DNA of 64,000 bases, taken from Plasmodiophora brassicae. Lineage: Eukaryota; Endomyxa: Phytomyxea; Phytomyxea; Plasmodiophorida. Made by a program: the position numbers and the translations under genes. The stretch lies in NCBI GenBank assembly GCA_036867785.1, contig CP145411.1, positions 1,116,001-1,180,000 on the forward strand, read 5' to 3'. The notes under the pieces were generated by a model that made no database searches, had not been told where the DNA came from, and saw nothing but the letters and a program-made list of their open reading frames with translations. Of the stretch, positions 44,196 through 54,716 are shown piece by piece. Every line of letters begins with the position of its first letter. The stretch's first letter is position 1.

Positions 44196-45595
44196 ATGGA
44201 GCAGCGCGTCTATCCGTGGCGGGACCGGCCGACGGAACTGGTCCGCCAGCGAATGGATGAGGCGGTCGCCTCCCGCCTGTTCTTGGTCCAGGTCAGGGGA
44301 GCCGGTTGCGCGCACGTATATGTCTCCGGACGGGCTCAATCGTCATTTGTAGGAGCGCGGGCCGACCTCGTTCGTCGTCATGTCCGATGATAGGCGCAAG
44401 TACCGTGTCCTCATTGGGGCGCAGCAGCAGTGCTCGTGCCGTGACGTCGCCGAGCTCTGCATCCACCTCCTGTTCGTCATGATCAAGGTTCTTCGCGTCC
44501 CAGCAGATAACCCGCTCGCCTGGCAGAGGTCGCTGCTGGACAGCGAGGTGTCGCAGATCCTGGCGGGCAAGCACCTTCGCATGTCAGCCCGAACCGCACC
44601 TCCCCGCCCCGCTGGGCCTCACGGCACACGTGTTCTGCAACGGCCGCTCGACGATGACGATTCGTGTCCGATCTGCATGGACCAGATGCACCCTGGGCAG
44701 GACCTGTCCTACTGTCGGTCCAGCTGCGGCAACAGCTTCCATCTTCGTTGCATCCAGGTCTACGCTCAACACAAACAGTCGATGAAGGAGCCGGTCACCT
44801 GCCCGCTGTGCCGCACCGACAACTTCCCGCAGCCGGCGCCCGCCCGCCTCCCGAAACAGGCCACGTGTCACGCGCGCGTACAATGTGCCGCCTGTGGCAC
44901 GAGACGCATGTGCGGCGTCAGGTGGACCTGCGCCCTGTGCCCTGTGTTCGACTTGTGCGAGGCGTGTTCCCGCACGCAGATCAAGTCGCACCCGCACCGC
45001 ACCGCCTTCGTCGTGAAGCGATCGCCTTTGGATCGTGCCTTTACGGCTGCCTGCGACGACCGGCCGCTAGCAGCGGCGCTTGCCGCCATGCTCCCCCAGG
45101 GTACGTCTCCGCGTTCGGTGCTCGGGGCACGTAGCAGTGACGGTGCGTGGCGCAGGTGCGGGCGACGGCAACTGTGTGTACTGCGTGGGTGAATGCCCGG
45201 GCGATACCAGACTGCGGTCCCTGCCATGTGGGCACGTCGCGCATCACGGGTGCATCGTGGCGGAAGCTGATCGGGACCCGCGGGTCGTCTGCGGCATCGA
45301 CGGGTGCGTTGCGTTTCCGGGCCTGGCACCGCGCCGACGGGCGCAGACGTCGGCGCCGTCGGTGGAGCGAACACCGCCGGCATCCGCCGAGGGCATGCGG
45401 GGCGTCAGGCTAACACCTCGGACGGTGGGCGACCGTCAGCATTCGATCGTGATGATTGGCGGGCACGTGTCGATGACGAGTGCCCGGTTCGGCCGGCGGG
45501 CGTCAGGCGCGCCCGCCGCTGCCAGCCGCGTCTGCAAAGGACTGACGCTGGCGGGTCGTTCGTTGACGGCAGGCCCGTCCCGGACCACGCTGTGA
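44196..45595 (+). CDS. ZSWIM2: ZSWIM2-like SWIM/RING/ZZ E3 ubiquitin ligase
   Basis: Three exons. Exon 1 (MEQRVYPWRDRPTELV...RLFLVQ) joins in phase 0 to ERGPTSFVVMSDDRRKYRVL. Domain order is as in ZSWIM2: SWIM zinc finger (CSCRDVAELCIHLLFVMIK), RING-type finger (CPICMDQMHPGQDLSYC, GNSFHLRCIQVYA and CPLCRTD), ZZ finger (CAACGTRRMCGVRWTC, CPVFDLCEAC) and, after another intron, a second C-terminal RING (CVYCVGECPGDTRLRSLPC, CGHVAHHGC). Animal ZSWIM2 is testis/cilium-associated and acts as an E3 ligase. The tail after the second RING is basic and disordered; its exact end (stop at 45595) is less certain. Confidence 0.85.
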
Positions 45596-45757
45596 TGGCG
45601 TCGTAGACGATGGTGGCACCCGCCAGACGATAAAGTACAATCTGGACATGTATTATGGACTTGGGACGTCGCACAGGATGGAGGAACGGTCGCATTTCGT
45701 GTGGTGACCCCTGGGCCCACGGCGCTAGGTGCAATCTCGACGAGTTCGCGCCAGTGA

Positions 45758-47813
45758 TTACGCGGGGCCGGCAGACGAGTTCTCGCCGGGGTTCGCGGGC
45801 GCGACGGACCCCTTCGGGACGTACCGTTTGTTTCCGAAACGTCGTCTGCCGCCCCCTCTGCCTCTTCGCGATTCCGTTCCCGTCGCTGGCTTCTCCGACG
45901 ACCTGGCGGCATCAGCCGGAGCGGGTGCGGGACCCGTTGGTGCTGGGGATTCGGATCTCTCGGCAGCAGCGCCCTTGGCAGGTGGCACGTCTGCAGGTGG
46001 GGCAGCAGCGGGTTTCTCTGCAGGAGCAGCCGAGTTGCCACCCTCCTTGCTGGCCCACCGGCGCTGAGCGCGCTTCTTCTTGAACGCGTCCTGTGGTCGA
46101 CGCTTGGCCGCAGTGGGCGCAGGAGGTGCAGAGGCCACTGGGGCGGTCGACGCTGCGCTGGGCTGTTCGGACGTCGGTTCAGTCGGTCGCCGAGCCGGTT
46201 GCCCAGGAGCGCTCGCAGCAGGTTTCGGCGGGACGGACAACGAAGAGCGATGCGGATGCTGTTGCTCCTGGTGCGGACGAACCCCAGAACGGTAGGCGGA
46301 CACCGATGCGTTCTTGCGACTCAGATGCCGAGACAGCAACTGGGCATTGTCGACGATGACGGGCGACGATGCCTGTGCCCCCCAGCCGTTGACAGACGCA
46401 GGGGACACGGGCGTCGTTGGCTCAGAGACGCACGCCTCCCTGGAGCGCCAGGCCGGCGTCTGTGGCGTCGACTCGGCGGCGGCGGCATCCTTGGAGCGCC
46501 AGGACAGCGTTGCAGAGGGGATTGGAGGAGGGATCCTAGGGCCAGCACCATCCGCGTGTCTGTACGCCTGACGCGGAATCGGCTTGCGTCGCGTTGGAAC
46601 AGGGAATTCAGTCGTCGGCGTGGCATCAGAAGCGCGGTCCTTCGGCGCTGGGGTCCACGACATCTGATGGCCGCCTTGTTTGACTGGGCCCGGTCGAACA
46701 GCAGCTGGCGCGGACGACTCCGGCGATGACTTCGAGGAGGCTGGTGGTGGCCCTGATGCAGACGGTGCGCCTTCTGCAGACGGTTCAGCTTCCTTTGGCC
46801 TCTGCATGATCTTCACCGGCTTATGCGCTTCCGAAGACGGCGCCGCCGGATCCGAGGGCGGCTTTGCAGGCGTGGTATCCGATGGCTCAGCGCTGGATTT
46901 CAGAGACGTGGGGGACGCGACCGGCTCCGCATCGGGGGCATCTCCCTTCGCAGCGGCCTTCCTTCGTTCAAGATCGGCCAGTTTCTGTCGGAGCCTCGCC
47001 TCCCGCGCTTCCTTTTCACGCTGCTCCTCCTGCAGCCTGCGCTCCTTCGCCTTGGTGGCCAGATCCTTCATCAGCTGCTCCTGCGCTGGGCCCAGTTCGG
47101 GAGGTGGTGCTGGCGACGATTGCGTTGGGGCTGCTGGATCGGCAGGTGGTGGCGGTGGCGGTACCGTTGCTGGCGTTGCTTCCGGCTGCTTCTTCAAAAT
47201 CGTATGCGGCTGAGACGGCTTGCGAATCGTCGCCGGACGCCACTGGGACGATGACCCAACTGATTCAGCCGCCCTTCGCATAGTGCTTTCGGGCTGTTGT
47301 CCCTGCTTGCTGTTGCTGTCGAACACAGGCGGCGGCTCCTGCTTGAACACAACCGGTTTCGAGAAATCCATCGCATCGTCCTTAATATCATTCCATCCGC
47401 GACGTGGTGGCGGCGGGGACACCTCCCGATCCCAGGAACTGACGTTAACGTCGACCCCGAACACGTTCTCGACTGGAGCCTTCTTCGACGACCCTTCGGG
47501 ATCAGACGGTCGCGGCGGCGCCGTCCACGTCTTCACCTCGGGGGCCGGCGGCGGCGGCGGGGCGGGTTTCGATCCCCAGCCTGCCGTCCCCGACGGCACG
47601 ATTTCAACGTTTTGTTCACTGCCAGGGTTCGACCGCCTCATGCTGGGGACCTGAATGGGACGCGGACCGCCCTTCCTGGCGGGCGCCGCTGCGCCCTGTT
47701 TCCCTCTCGATGACCCTGCGCGACACACCCGGTCAGCAAACGACGCGTGCGGCAGCGCGCGTTGCGCAGGACACGATCCCCGAACCTAATGTGGAGTAGC
47801 CGGTCGACGACAT
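45758..47813 (-). CDS. PRRC2/BAT2-N-like disordered protein
   Basis: Start at 47813; exon 1 (MSSTGYSTLG) is joined by a 68-nt intron (47718-47785) to SSRGKQGAAAPARKGGPRPI. The N-terminal pattern YSTL...KG...PMxLPSL...NVxIVPxxGxGWxSK of the BAT2 N-terminal domain is present as YSTLGSSRGKQG, IQVPSMRR and QNVEIVPSGTAGWGSK. The remaining about 600 residues are Pro/Ala/Ser-rich and disordered, with a charged helix (KAKERRLQEEQREKEAREAR) as in PRRC2, and end in an RG-rich basic segment (RRGRGGGRRRFGNKRY). PRRC2 proteins promote translation initiation/leaky scanning and stress-granule assembly. Assignment rests mainly on the N-terminus. Confidence 0.6.
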
Positions 47814-48069
47814 ACGCCCCGGTACAGATACGACTTGAATTGTGAAGGCCGTCGTCTCTCTGCAATAGCGCGCGATGGCCGTGGGCGGCCGATGGGACGA
47901 AAAACTGCGCAGTCACGGAGTTAGCTGGACGCCACTCGCGACCCACGTATGTACTACTGGACAGGCATCTGGAAGCTCCCTGTTGGTAACGAACCTCCCG
48001 CCTGCCCTGCATTCTGGCCACCTGCTGGGATACGCGCACCTAGGGCACATGCGAAGATATACAACGAGT

Positions 48070-50638
48070 TCATTTTTCGGTGCTGCTGTCGGATGCTCGT
48101 CGGGCAATGCTGAAATCGCCCAAGTCGCTGCCGGGCTTCAGCAGAAGGTCGTTTTCGTTGGCCAGATGCAACAGGCACACGAAGAACAGCTGGATAGACA
48201 TGGATTCTCGTGACGAATCCGGAACCGATCTGACACGTATAATTAGACATCCGGGCAGAGGCATGACCGATCAGATGGTCCGACATTGACTTGACGCTTT
48301 CGCTGAATGATGGCCAGGCACCGTGATCATCACCCTGCTCAGACCGCACGTCTGGATCGACGATTTCTTGCGGGTTTTCTGCAACCTGACACTGATCAAC
48401 TGTCAGCGGTGGAGCGTCTTCGGTCTTGCGCTCAAGCGTCGCCCATAGGGTATGCTTGACGGCTTTGATGTCAACTCGTTTGGCTGATTTGGCGAAGTCG
48501 ATGTCAACCTTCTCAGCCATTCTAGGCTGCTCAACCAGGTCCAGTTCTGTCTGAGCAAAGCCAAACGGATGATCACCGTCATAATCGTCGTCAGAAGGAC
48601 CACCGGGACAAAAGTTCAGCTGGTCGTTGTCGTTGTTGTAATCGTAGGCCACGGATTCCACGTTTCGGCCATCGTCAAGGTCAGCAAGCCGGGCGCCACT
48701 TCCAGACATACGCATTATCACGTCAGGTCTCGCAAACAACCTGTTGATGTTCCATGTTAGGAGACTAGACTAGACAAGCATTCACGTCGCCACCGATACC
48801 TTCGAAGAGACTGGGCATCCAGGTGTAAATCAACTGGAAGAAGATAATTAGCGGCTTTCATTTTGTCGATGGTCGCTTGCGAAAGAGTATTCGTTGATCG
48901 GGCTGGATCCGCCAAACAGTCGAGGTCGACTGGAGGGCCACTGCGGTCACTTAGAGTACATTAGAACCCGACCGTTGCACACCAAGCGAACCTGAAGTCA
49001 GCAGTAGGCCCCGGTTTTCCACGCCGGACAGACTTCGTGCCAGCATCATCGCTGACATCGTCAGGAGGCGGAGCATGTCCGCCCCTGAACTTCCAATGTG
49101 ACGTGCCAGCACCAGGACCTGCCCAATGTCTGGCCAACCGATCGTCCGGCTTCGGGGTCATGCCGAACATACTGCCAAAGGCGTTCGACTGTCGAGATTG
49201 GGGAGCCGGAGATGCCCATACTGGAAGCAACGGTAGGTCGGAGGACAGCAATCCGCCACCGTTTATATCCTCTGGACAGTATGTTGGCTTTGAATCGCAG
49301 CAATTGCGCATTGCCACCACGTACCTTGCGTCAGGTCACGAGAAAGGGCTGCCTCTTGTGCAGACGCTAATTCGACTTCTGCACAAGCGTTACGCGTTGT
49401 CGGCGGTTGGACACGCGCCACACTCACCTGGACTACCGAACAGTCTATCCGCGTCGTGATCTTGGACAACTCCTTCAAATCCGTCTTCAGGGCCACCGGC
49501 GTCGTAGTCGTCATCGGCATCGTCGTACATGACACCGTGGTCATCCTGGACTTCTTCCTGCCAACGCATCAGATGAGCAATTTGCCCCGAGCAGAAACGT
49601 TGAAACGCAGACCGGAACAACACTGCTTGGTAAAACAGAGCGGTCGCTGATAGCGCCACACATGTTCTGCAGGGTTTCCGTCAACGCAGAGAGAACTAGC
49701 GGTGCGCGTTGGGAGATCTGCGACGACCAATATTCTGACAGAGACGTCATGTCAAACGCAGCTGGCGCGTCGTCTTCCATGGCTGCGTCGTCAGGGTCTG
49801 GAGTTGCAAAATCGAACACGATATTGCAGCCCTGGCCTACAGCAAGCTGGTTGAGAAGGAGCCCTCTAGCACCGCCCTCATCGAAAGACGATGCGGTTCT
49901 TTGGAACATTGGGTCGACCTCGAACAGCAGGTCAGGCAGACTTGTGAGCAGCGTTGCAGGCCGGCTCTCGAGTGTTGAGCCCATCTGAGGCGCTCGGCGC
50001 GAACGGGACTGCCGCGCAGCAGGCCTGTCTTCGTCGGCCGTATCTGCATCGTTGTAAGCATGTCGCTACACTGGCCAGTGATGGATCGCTAACCGCCTCC
50101 TTCGCTGTCTTCGCCGGTGTCGGCCGCTTGATCCGACCGGTGCAACCCACCGAGCACCTTGAACATGTCATAGTGAACGGAATCCACTCGGTACGAGTAG
50201 ATCTTGACCGAGGCATCCAGTGTACAGCTACAGGCTAACCGTCAATGTCGAAACGGGTTTTCGGATGCAACGACAACAGCGCTACCTTGCTTTCTGAAAG
50301 TTTGTCGACGTCCCTGCCTCACCAAGAACGTCGTCGATGTGGTCGATAAGAGTCAGGTCCCACGTGTTCTGCCGATTGATCTTGTTCTCGGCCGACATCT
50401 TGATACAGCGTTCGTACATTTCCGTGACGTTCTGCGACGGTTCGGCACGGCACTGAAGAATCGACTGCCGCCGACGCGACGACGTCGGCGTGTGCGACAG
50501 GCGTCGCTGCTCGCGCTGCACTCGGAGCAGCTCTCTCTCCGCCTCGTCATCGTTCCTCTCCAGCAGCGCGGGCGGCGCCCCGGGAACCTCGCCCACCACC
50601 AGCCCGAACCCGCTGCTCAGACGCCGATTACGACCCAT
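48070..50638 (-). CDS. NCAPH: Condensin I subunit H (NCAPH/Barren/Brn1 kleisin)
   Basis: Multi-exon. Exon 1 starts at 50638 (MGRNRRLSSGFGLVVGE) and has LLERNDDEAERELLRVQREQ, then MYERCIKMSAENKINRQNTW (human HYSTCIKLSTENKITTKNAF). Later exons give the kleisin hallmark FEVDPMFQRTASSFDEGGAR (human CEIDPMFQKTAASFDE), GLLLNQLAVGQGCNIVFDFA, YDYNNDNDQLNFCPGG, VDIDFAKSAKRVDIKAVKHT, and the C-terminal winged helix FFVCLLHLANENDLLL. NCAPH bridges SMC2-SMC4 heads and recruits HEAT subunits for mitotic chromosome condensation. Estimated length of about 700 residues agrees with the family. Divergent promoter with MAPK15 carries E2F-like sites. Confidence 0.92.
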
Positions 50639-50705
50639 TGCTGCCGACCAGGCCTGTCGACTGCAACGATAACGTCGAGGCGCGCGCGCAGCGGACGAGG
50701 CCCGT

Positions 50706-50713
50706 CGCCAAAA
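50706..50713 (-). promoter_or_regulatory. E2F-like site 1
   Basis: CGCCAAAA on the plus strand, that is TTTTGGCG on the minus strand, 68 bp upstream of the NCAPH start. Half of the TTTSSCGC / TTTGGCGGGAA E2F consensus. Confidence 0.4.
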
Positions 50714-50759
50714 CTCGTCGACCTGGTCGGTGCCGGAGACCCCAACACTGTTCGCGCCG

Positions 50760-50769
50760 TTTTGGCGGG
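50760..50769 (+). promoter_or_regulatory. E2F-like site 2
   Basis: TTTTGGCGGG, a close match to TTTGGCGGGAA, 47 bp from site 1 and in the opposite orientation, in the NCAPH/MAPK15 divergent promoter. Confidence 0.45.
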
Positions 50770-51064
50770 CCTCCCCCGCATCGCAGTTCTCACAGAGGGC
50801 TCCCGGCTGAATATTAATGGCAGCCTGCCAAGGCGGTACATACGAGAACAGGGCCGCAGGGATGCCCTAATTCGTTGCTGCACTTTACCAAACGGCGGGA
50901 GAGTCGGTGCCGGGGTCGGATCGAGGTGGACCTGCTCGTACTCTGATGGCTCCATGATGCGGTAGGTTCGATCTCGATAGTTGACGCGTGCCATCGTGAC
51001 TCGCACTCAAGAGCGTGCACTTGTCGACTTGGTCGCGTTTGACAGTGACATTGCTGCGGTTGCA

Positions 51065-52470
51065 ATGTCTGAGGAGGTCGACAAGAATGTCGCCCGGCGC
51101 TACGAGATGTTGAAGAAACTGGGGAAGGGCGCCTATGGTATCGTTTGGAAGGCTGCCGACAAGAAGGCCGGCAAGAATGTCGCCGTGAAGAAGATATTCG
51201 ACGCATTCCAGAACGCGGGCGACGCGCAGAGGACGTTCCGGGAGATCGTCTACCTGCAGGAACTCGGCGGTCACGACAACATCATCAAGCTGGTCAACGT
51301 GCTGAAGGCGGGCAATGACATGGATATATACCTGGTCTTTGAGCTGCTCGAAACCGACGTCCACAACGTCATTAAGGCGAACATCCTCGAGGACGTCCAC
51401 AAACGGTACATCGTCTACCAAATCGCCAAGGCGCTCAAGTACGTCCACTCAGCACAGCTGATGCACCGCGACGTGAAGGTGGGCGTTCCGATTGTCGCCC
51501 GTGGCTCGTCCCGTTTAACTTGTCGTGGTCACAGCCCAGCAACGTCCTCATTGACGCGGAATGCCATGTCAAGCTGTGCGACTTTGGGCTCGCGCGATCT
51601 GTCAAAAGCCAGGAACACGAGAACAACAACGTTCTGACTGAGTATGTTGCGACGAGGTGGTATCGGGCGCCGGAGATTCTTCTAGGATCGACCATGTGAG
51701 CCAGCAGCGGCCAGTCCCGATCAGTCGTCACATTTAGCACTGACATACTGCTTGGCACGTCTCCAGGTACACAACGGCCATCGATATGTGGTCGCTTGGG
51801 TGTATTCTCGGAGAGCTCCTGAAAGGGACTCCGATGTTCCCAGGTTTGGGCGCGCGCGCGTGATCTGTCTAGTACGGCATGACATCTCATGCATCCGACT
51901 CATAGGGACGTCGACAATGAACCAGATCGAGCTGATTCTGGAGGTCACCGACCCGCCATCGGATGCTGACATCGCCGCAATCAACTCGCCGTATACTGTG
52001 ACTATGCTGGAATCACTGAAGAAGGAGAAGTCAACGTCGCTGGCGGAGCTGTTCCCTAATGCACCGCCCGATGCAATTTCACTGCTCGGTGGCTTGCTTC
52101 AGGTTGCCAACGACGTGCACGTTGGCCCGTGTGCACATTTGGCTGACGTGCCCCGTCGTAGTTCAACCCAACAAAGCGGCTCACTGCCGAGCAGGTCTTG
52201 GAACATCCGTACCTGGGGCAGTTCCACGACGCGAACAGCGAGCCGGTTTGCGACAGCGCTATCATATCAAGCATGAACGACGACAAGAAGTTTACGGTCG
52301 AGGAGTACCGTGGGACGCTCTACCAGAGCATCATCGAGCGGAAGAAGACCATCTCGCGGCAGAGCAAGGAAGCGAAGAGCAGGCGTCGCGACAAGAGCCG
52401 GAGTAGCGGCAAGTCGGGCGATGCCGATGCGGGAAGCGCCCAGGACAAACCATCCGTGGACGAGATCTAA
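51065..52470 (+). CDS. MAPK15: MAPK15 (ERK7/8-type) protein kinase
   Basis: Five exons. Start at 51065 ([20 protein letters not shown]), matching the ERK7/8 N-terminus. Kinase motifs: [22 protein letters not shown] spliced to [23 protein letters not shown] activation loop in [17 protein letters not shown], then [20 protein letters not shown], a common-docking/αG region ([15 protein letters not shown]) and [13 protein letters not shown]. The C-terminal tail after the kinase is basic and Ser-rich ([20 protein letters not shown]). MAPK15 is autoactivating and controls ciliogenesis and basal-body function. Tail is shorter than in human MAPK15 (544 aa). Confidence 0.93.
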
Positions 52471-52520
52471 TAGGGAACGATTGTACAGCGACCTCCACAC
52501 GTTGCACGTATAGCCTCCGT

Positions 52521-53087
52521 TTAGTCCATCGACGTCAGCATCCACTGAGGCCAGACGCGATCGTCCATGGCTTCCAGAAGGATCTGCGCGTGCGCATGCC
52601 TGGTCGCCACCTTGGCAAACCGTTCGAAGCCGGAGACCAGCAGGCACAGCCGCGGCCCTGGCTCCTGTCGGCGCTTCTCCATCACCTTCCGAAACATGGC
52701 GAGAGAGCTCGGCCCGCGAATCTGCGACTTCATGCAGTGGAACACAACGACGCGACGCGTGGCTAGGCGATCCGCCAGTTGGTCCAGCACGCGGTCGTCC
52801 AGTGAGGACGATGGCGCATGGATGGATCCCTGTTCCAAATCCTCAGCGAACCGAGACTACGAGAGGTCGATGGCCGACCCGACCGCAATATGCCCGCCAA
52901 GGCGGTCCTCGTCCCGAACGTCCACAACGGCGACCGCGCCGCGCTCCCCGAGCAGCAACTCGATCAACTCCTCGGCCGATATGTACGCTCCCGTCATGGC
53001 GGCACCGCCTACGCGCGCCGCGCCCGATGGTGCCGAAATGAAACGCAGTACGGGTCGCGCCACCATCGGCGCTCGCATGCGTCCCAA
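52521..53087 (-). CDS. Rhodanese/CDC25-ACR2-like phosphatase or arsenate reductase
   Basis: Two exons with a phase-0 intron (GTCGGG...AACAG) that joins LGGHIA to GSIHAPSSSLDD. The rhodanese fold is visible: AVAVVDVRDEDRLGGHI, then the active loop RVVVFHCMKSQIRGPSSL, a CX5R loop (C-MKSQI-R) of the CDC25/ACR2 subgroup (ACR2 FHCQLSQVRGP). Start is either 52997 (MTGAYISAEELI) or 53087, the longer form adding 30 basic residues that could be a mitochondrial presequence. About 160 residues. Candidate roles: arsenate reductase or small dual-specificity phosphatase; too small to be a full mitotic CDC25. Convergent with MAPK15. Confidence 0.7.
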
Positions 53088-53150
53088 CCTGGCAACGGTC
53101 CGTACGCCACCAAGACGTCAACCCGTATACTGCCGTGGACCCCTGACAAT

Positions 53151-53284
53151 CGGTTACATTCATACAACACCGAATGTGCCGTATCTCATTCCGAATTGCG
53201 AAGCCAAATGGTGTTTGGCCTGTTCAGTACTCGGGAGGGGGACCACCGGGGAACCGCATGGTGATGTAACCTTTTTTGTCTGGT
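53151..53284. repeat. Direct repeat copy A (transposon-end duplicate)
   Basis: 134 bp nearly identical (three differences by eye) to 53411-53544, with 126 bp between them. Copy B lies at the 3' end of the transposase remnant; copy A repeats that end. Confidence 0.9.
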
Positions 53285-53410
53285 GATGATCGCCGAAGTC
53301 ATCAACTGCTCTGTCGGCTCACTGCAAGTCTGCAACGTGCGCCATGGCAGGGCAGTGTCCCATGACAGAAGCGGGCTTTCGTGAAGTGGATGCACCGCCG
53401 ATAGAACCAC

Positions 53411-53544
53411 CGGTTACGTTCATACAACACCGAATGTGCCGTATCTCATTCCGAATTGCGAAGCCAAATGGTGTTTGGCCTGTCCAGTACTCGGGAGGGG
53501 GACCACCGGGGAACCGCATGGTGATGTAACCTTTTTTGTTTGGC
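53411..53544. repeat. Direct repeat copy B
   Basis: Partner of 53151-53284. On the minus strand it encodes the C-terminal tail of the transposase remnant. Confidence 0.9.
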
Positions 53545-54041
53545 GGGACCGGCAGCGCCTGACACTGCGCAACTCGTCTGGTTCGCCTCGAAACTCAAGG
53601 TCGTTGGATTCGATCGGCAAGTTATGCAAGATGGAACATGCCATGGTCATCTTCACGTTCCGCTCGTGTGATTTACGGTCCAGTTTGCCTCGCAGAACGT
53701 GAAAGCGTCCTGCCAGCCAACCGAAGGCGATCTCGACACCCATTCGGCATGACGACCAACAATCGTTATACCTGTGGAATCCAATCATTTCATTCTTCAC
53801 TTTGGATATACGTACAGTGCGACATTCCCATACGTGTGGTCGGCTGGAGTCAGAGAATGGTTTCCCCGTTGATCGTTCGGCACAGAATGGCAAGAAGGTT
53901 GTAAGCCGGGTAGAAGTGGTTTTTAGAAACGTCAGAATACCAACGAGCCCCGGGAAGACGGCGGCCAAACGTACAGTCGACCACGGATGGTGTGGCGCTC
54001 AGTGATGCATTGGGACTCGTCGGCCGATCAGCAATTAGCAT
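53420..54041 (-). mobile_element. PIF/Harbinger-type DNA transposon remnant
   Basis: Minus-strand DDE_Tnp_4-type transposase pieces in two frames. 53850-54041 contains PSVVDCTFGRRLPGARWYSD and FYPAYNLLAILC, recalling the first catalytic Asp region (VDCT). 53420-53840 contains MGVEIAFGWLAGRFHVLRGK, with the catalytic Glu in VEIAFG, and MTMACSILHNLPIE, the family LHN motif. The N-terminal part and the segment bearing the second Asp (WPGSxHD in relatives) are missing, so it is a dead, shortened copy. No terminal inverted repeats or target-site duplication could be fixed by eye. The 3' end is duplicated (see repeats). Confidence 0.7.
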
Positions 54042-54716
54042 AGCAACCGGCGTTCCAGCACCCGGACCCTTGGCGACGGATCGGGATCACGACGACGTCT
54101 TGGGCGCGGTTCGCGCGACTCGCCCACAGCACGAACGTCGACATCATTCTAACGAGAACGCCGGCACTTGCCGAGTTCCTGAACATTCGTGGGTGGCGCG
54201 CGCCCCCTTGTCCGGCATCGTTAGCGCAGCTGTACCCGTGCACCGTTGACGTCCGAACCAGAAGTATCGCAATCAGTAGCAGCAGGTTGCGTCATACGAC
54301 CCCAGCAGCATGCCCATCCAGATTCGATTGTTCAGCATTATCCAGTCCGCAGAGCGGCAGGCTTCCGACCTACGTACGCCCGATTCTACCGGCCGGAATC
54401 GTCGAGTGTCGCTTGTCGTCCCACGGGCTGCTCTCCACTGGCCACATGTTTACCGGCGGCACGAAGGTACCTGCAACGGAACACGAGATAGCAAGGTCCA
54501 AGTCACTGAAGTGGTGGACGCAGCGTTATCGTGCCACCTTACTCTACACGTACGATTCCTTCATACCGCAGGGCTATTCACAAACCGAGATGTATCGTAC
54601 CGTGTATTGGCCGGCTGAATCAGACTGACTCGTCTTGTAGGAGAGCGTTGCAAAGAGGATCTCGGTGGCGTGTTCGGGGTGGTGGCAGGGGACCTGTTGC
54701 AACTGTCAGTGGCGGT
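54042..54716. other. Region between transposon remnant and next gene, no supported gene
   Basis: 675 bp. A plus-strand frame at 54287-54628 with residues like SKSLKWWTQRYRATLLY is open but has no recognised relative; it may derive from the transposon insertion or be chance. The right part is the 3' flank of the gene at 54717. Confidence 0.35.

Noticed and set aside
54287-54628. 113-residue plus-strand open frame
   Set aside because: No recognised domain and overlapping alternative frames; next to a transposon remnant, so possibly debris.
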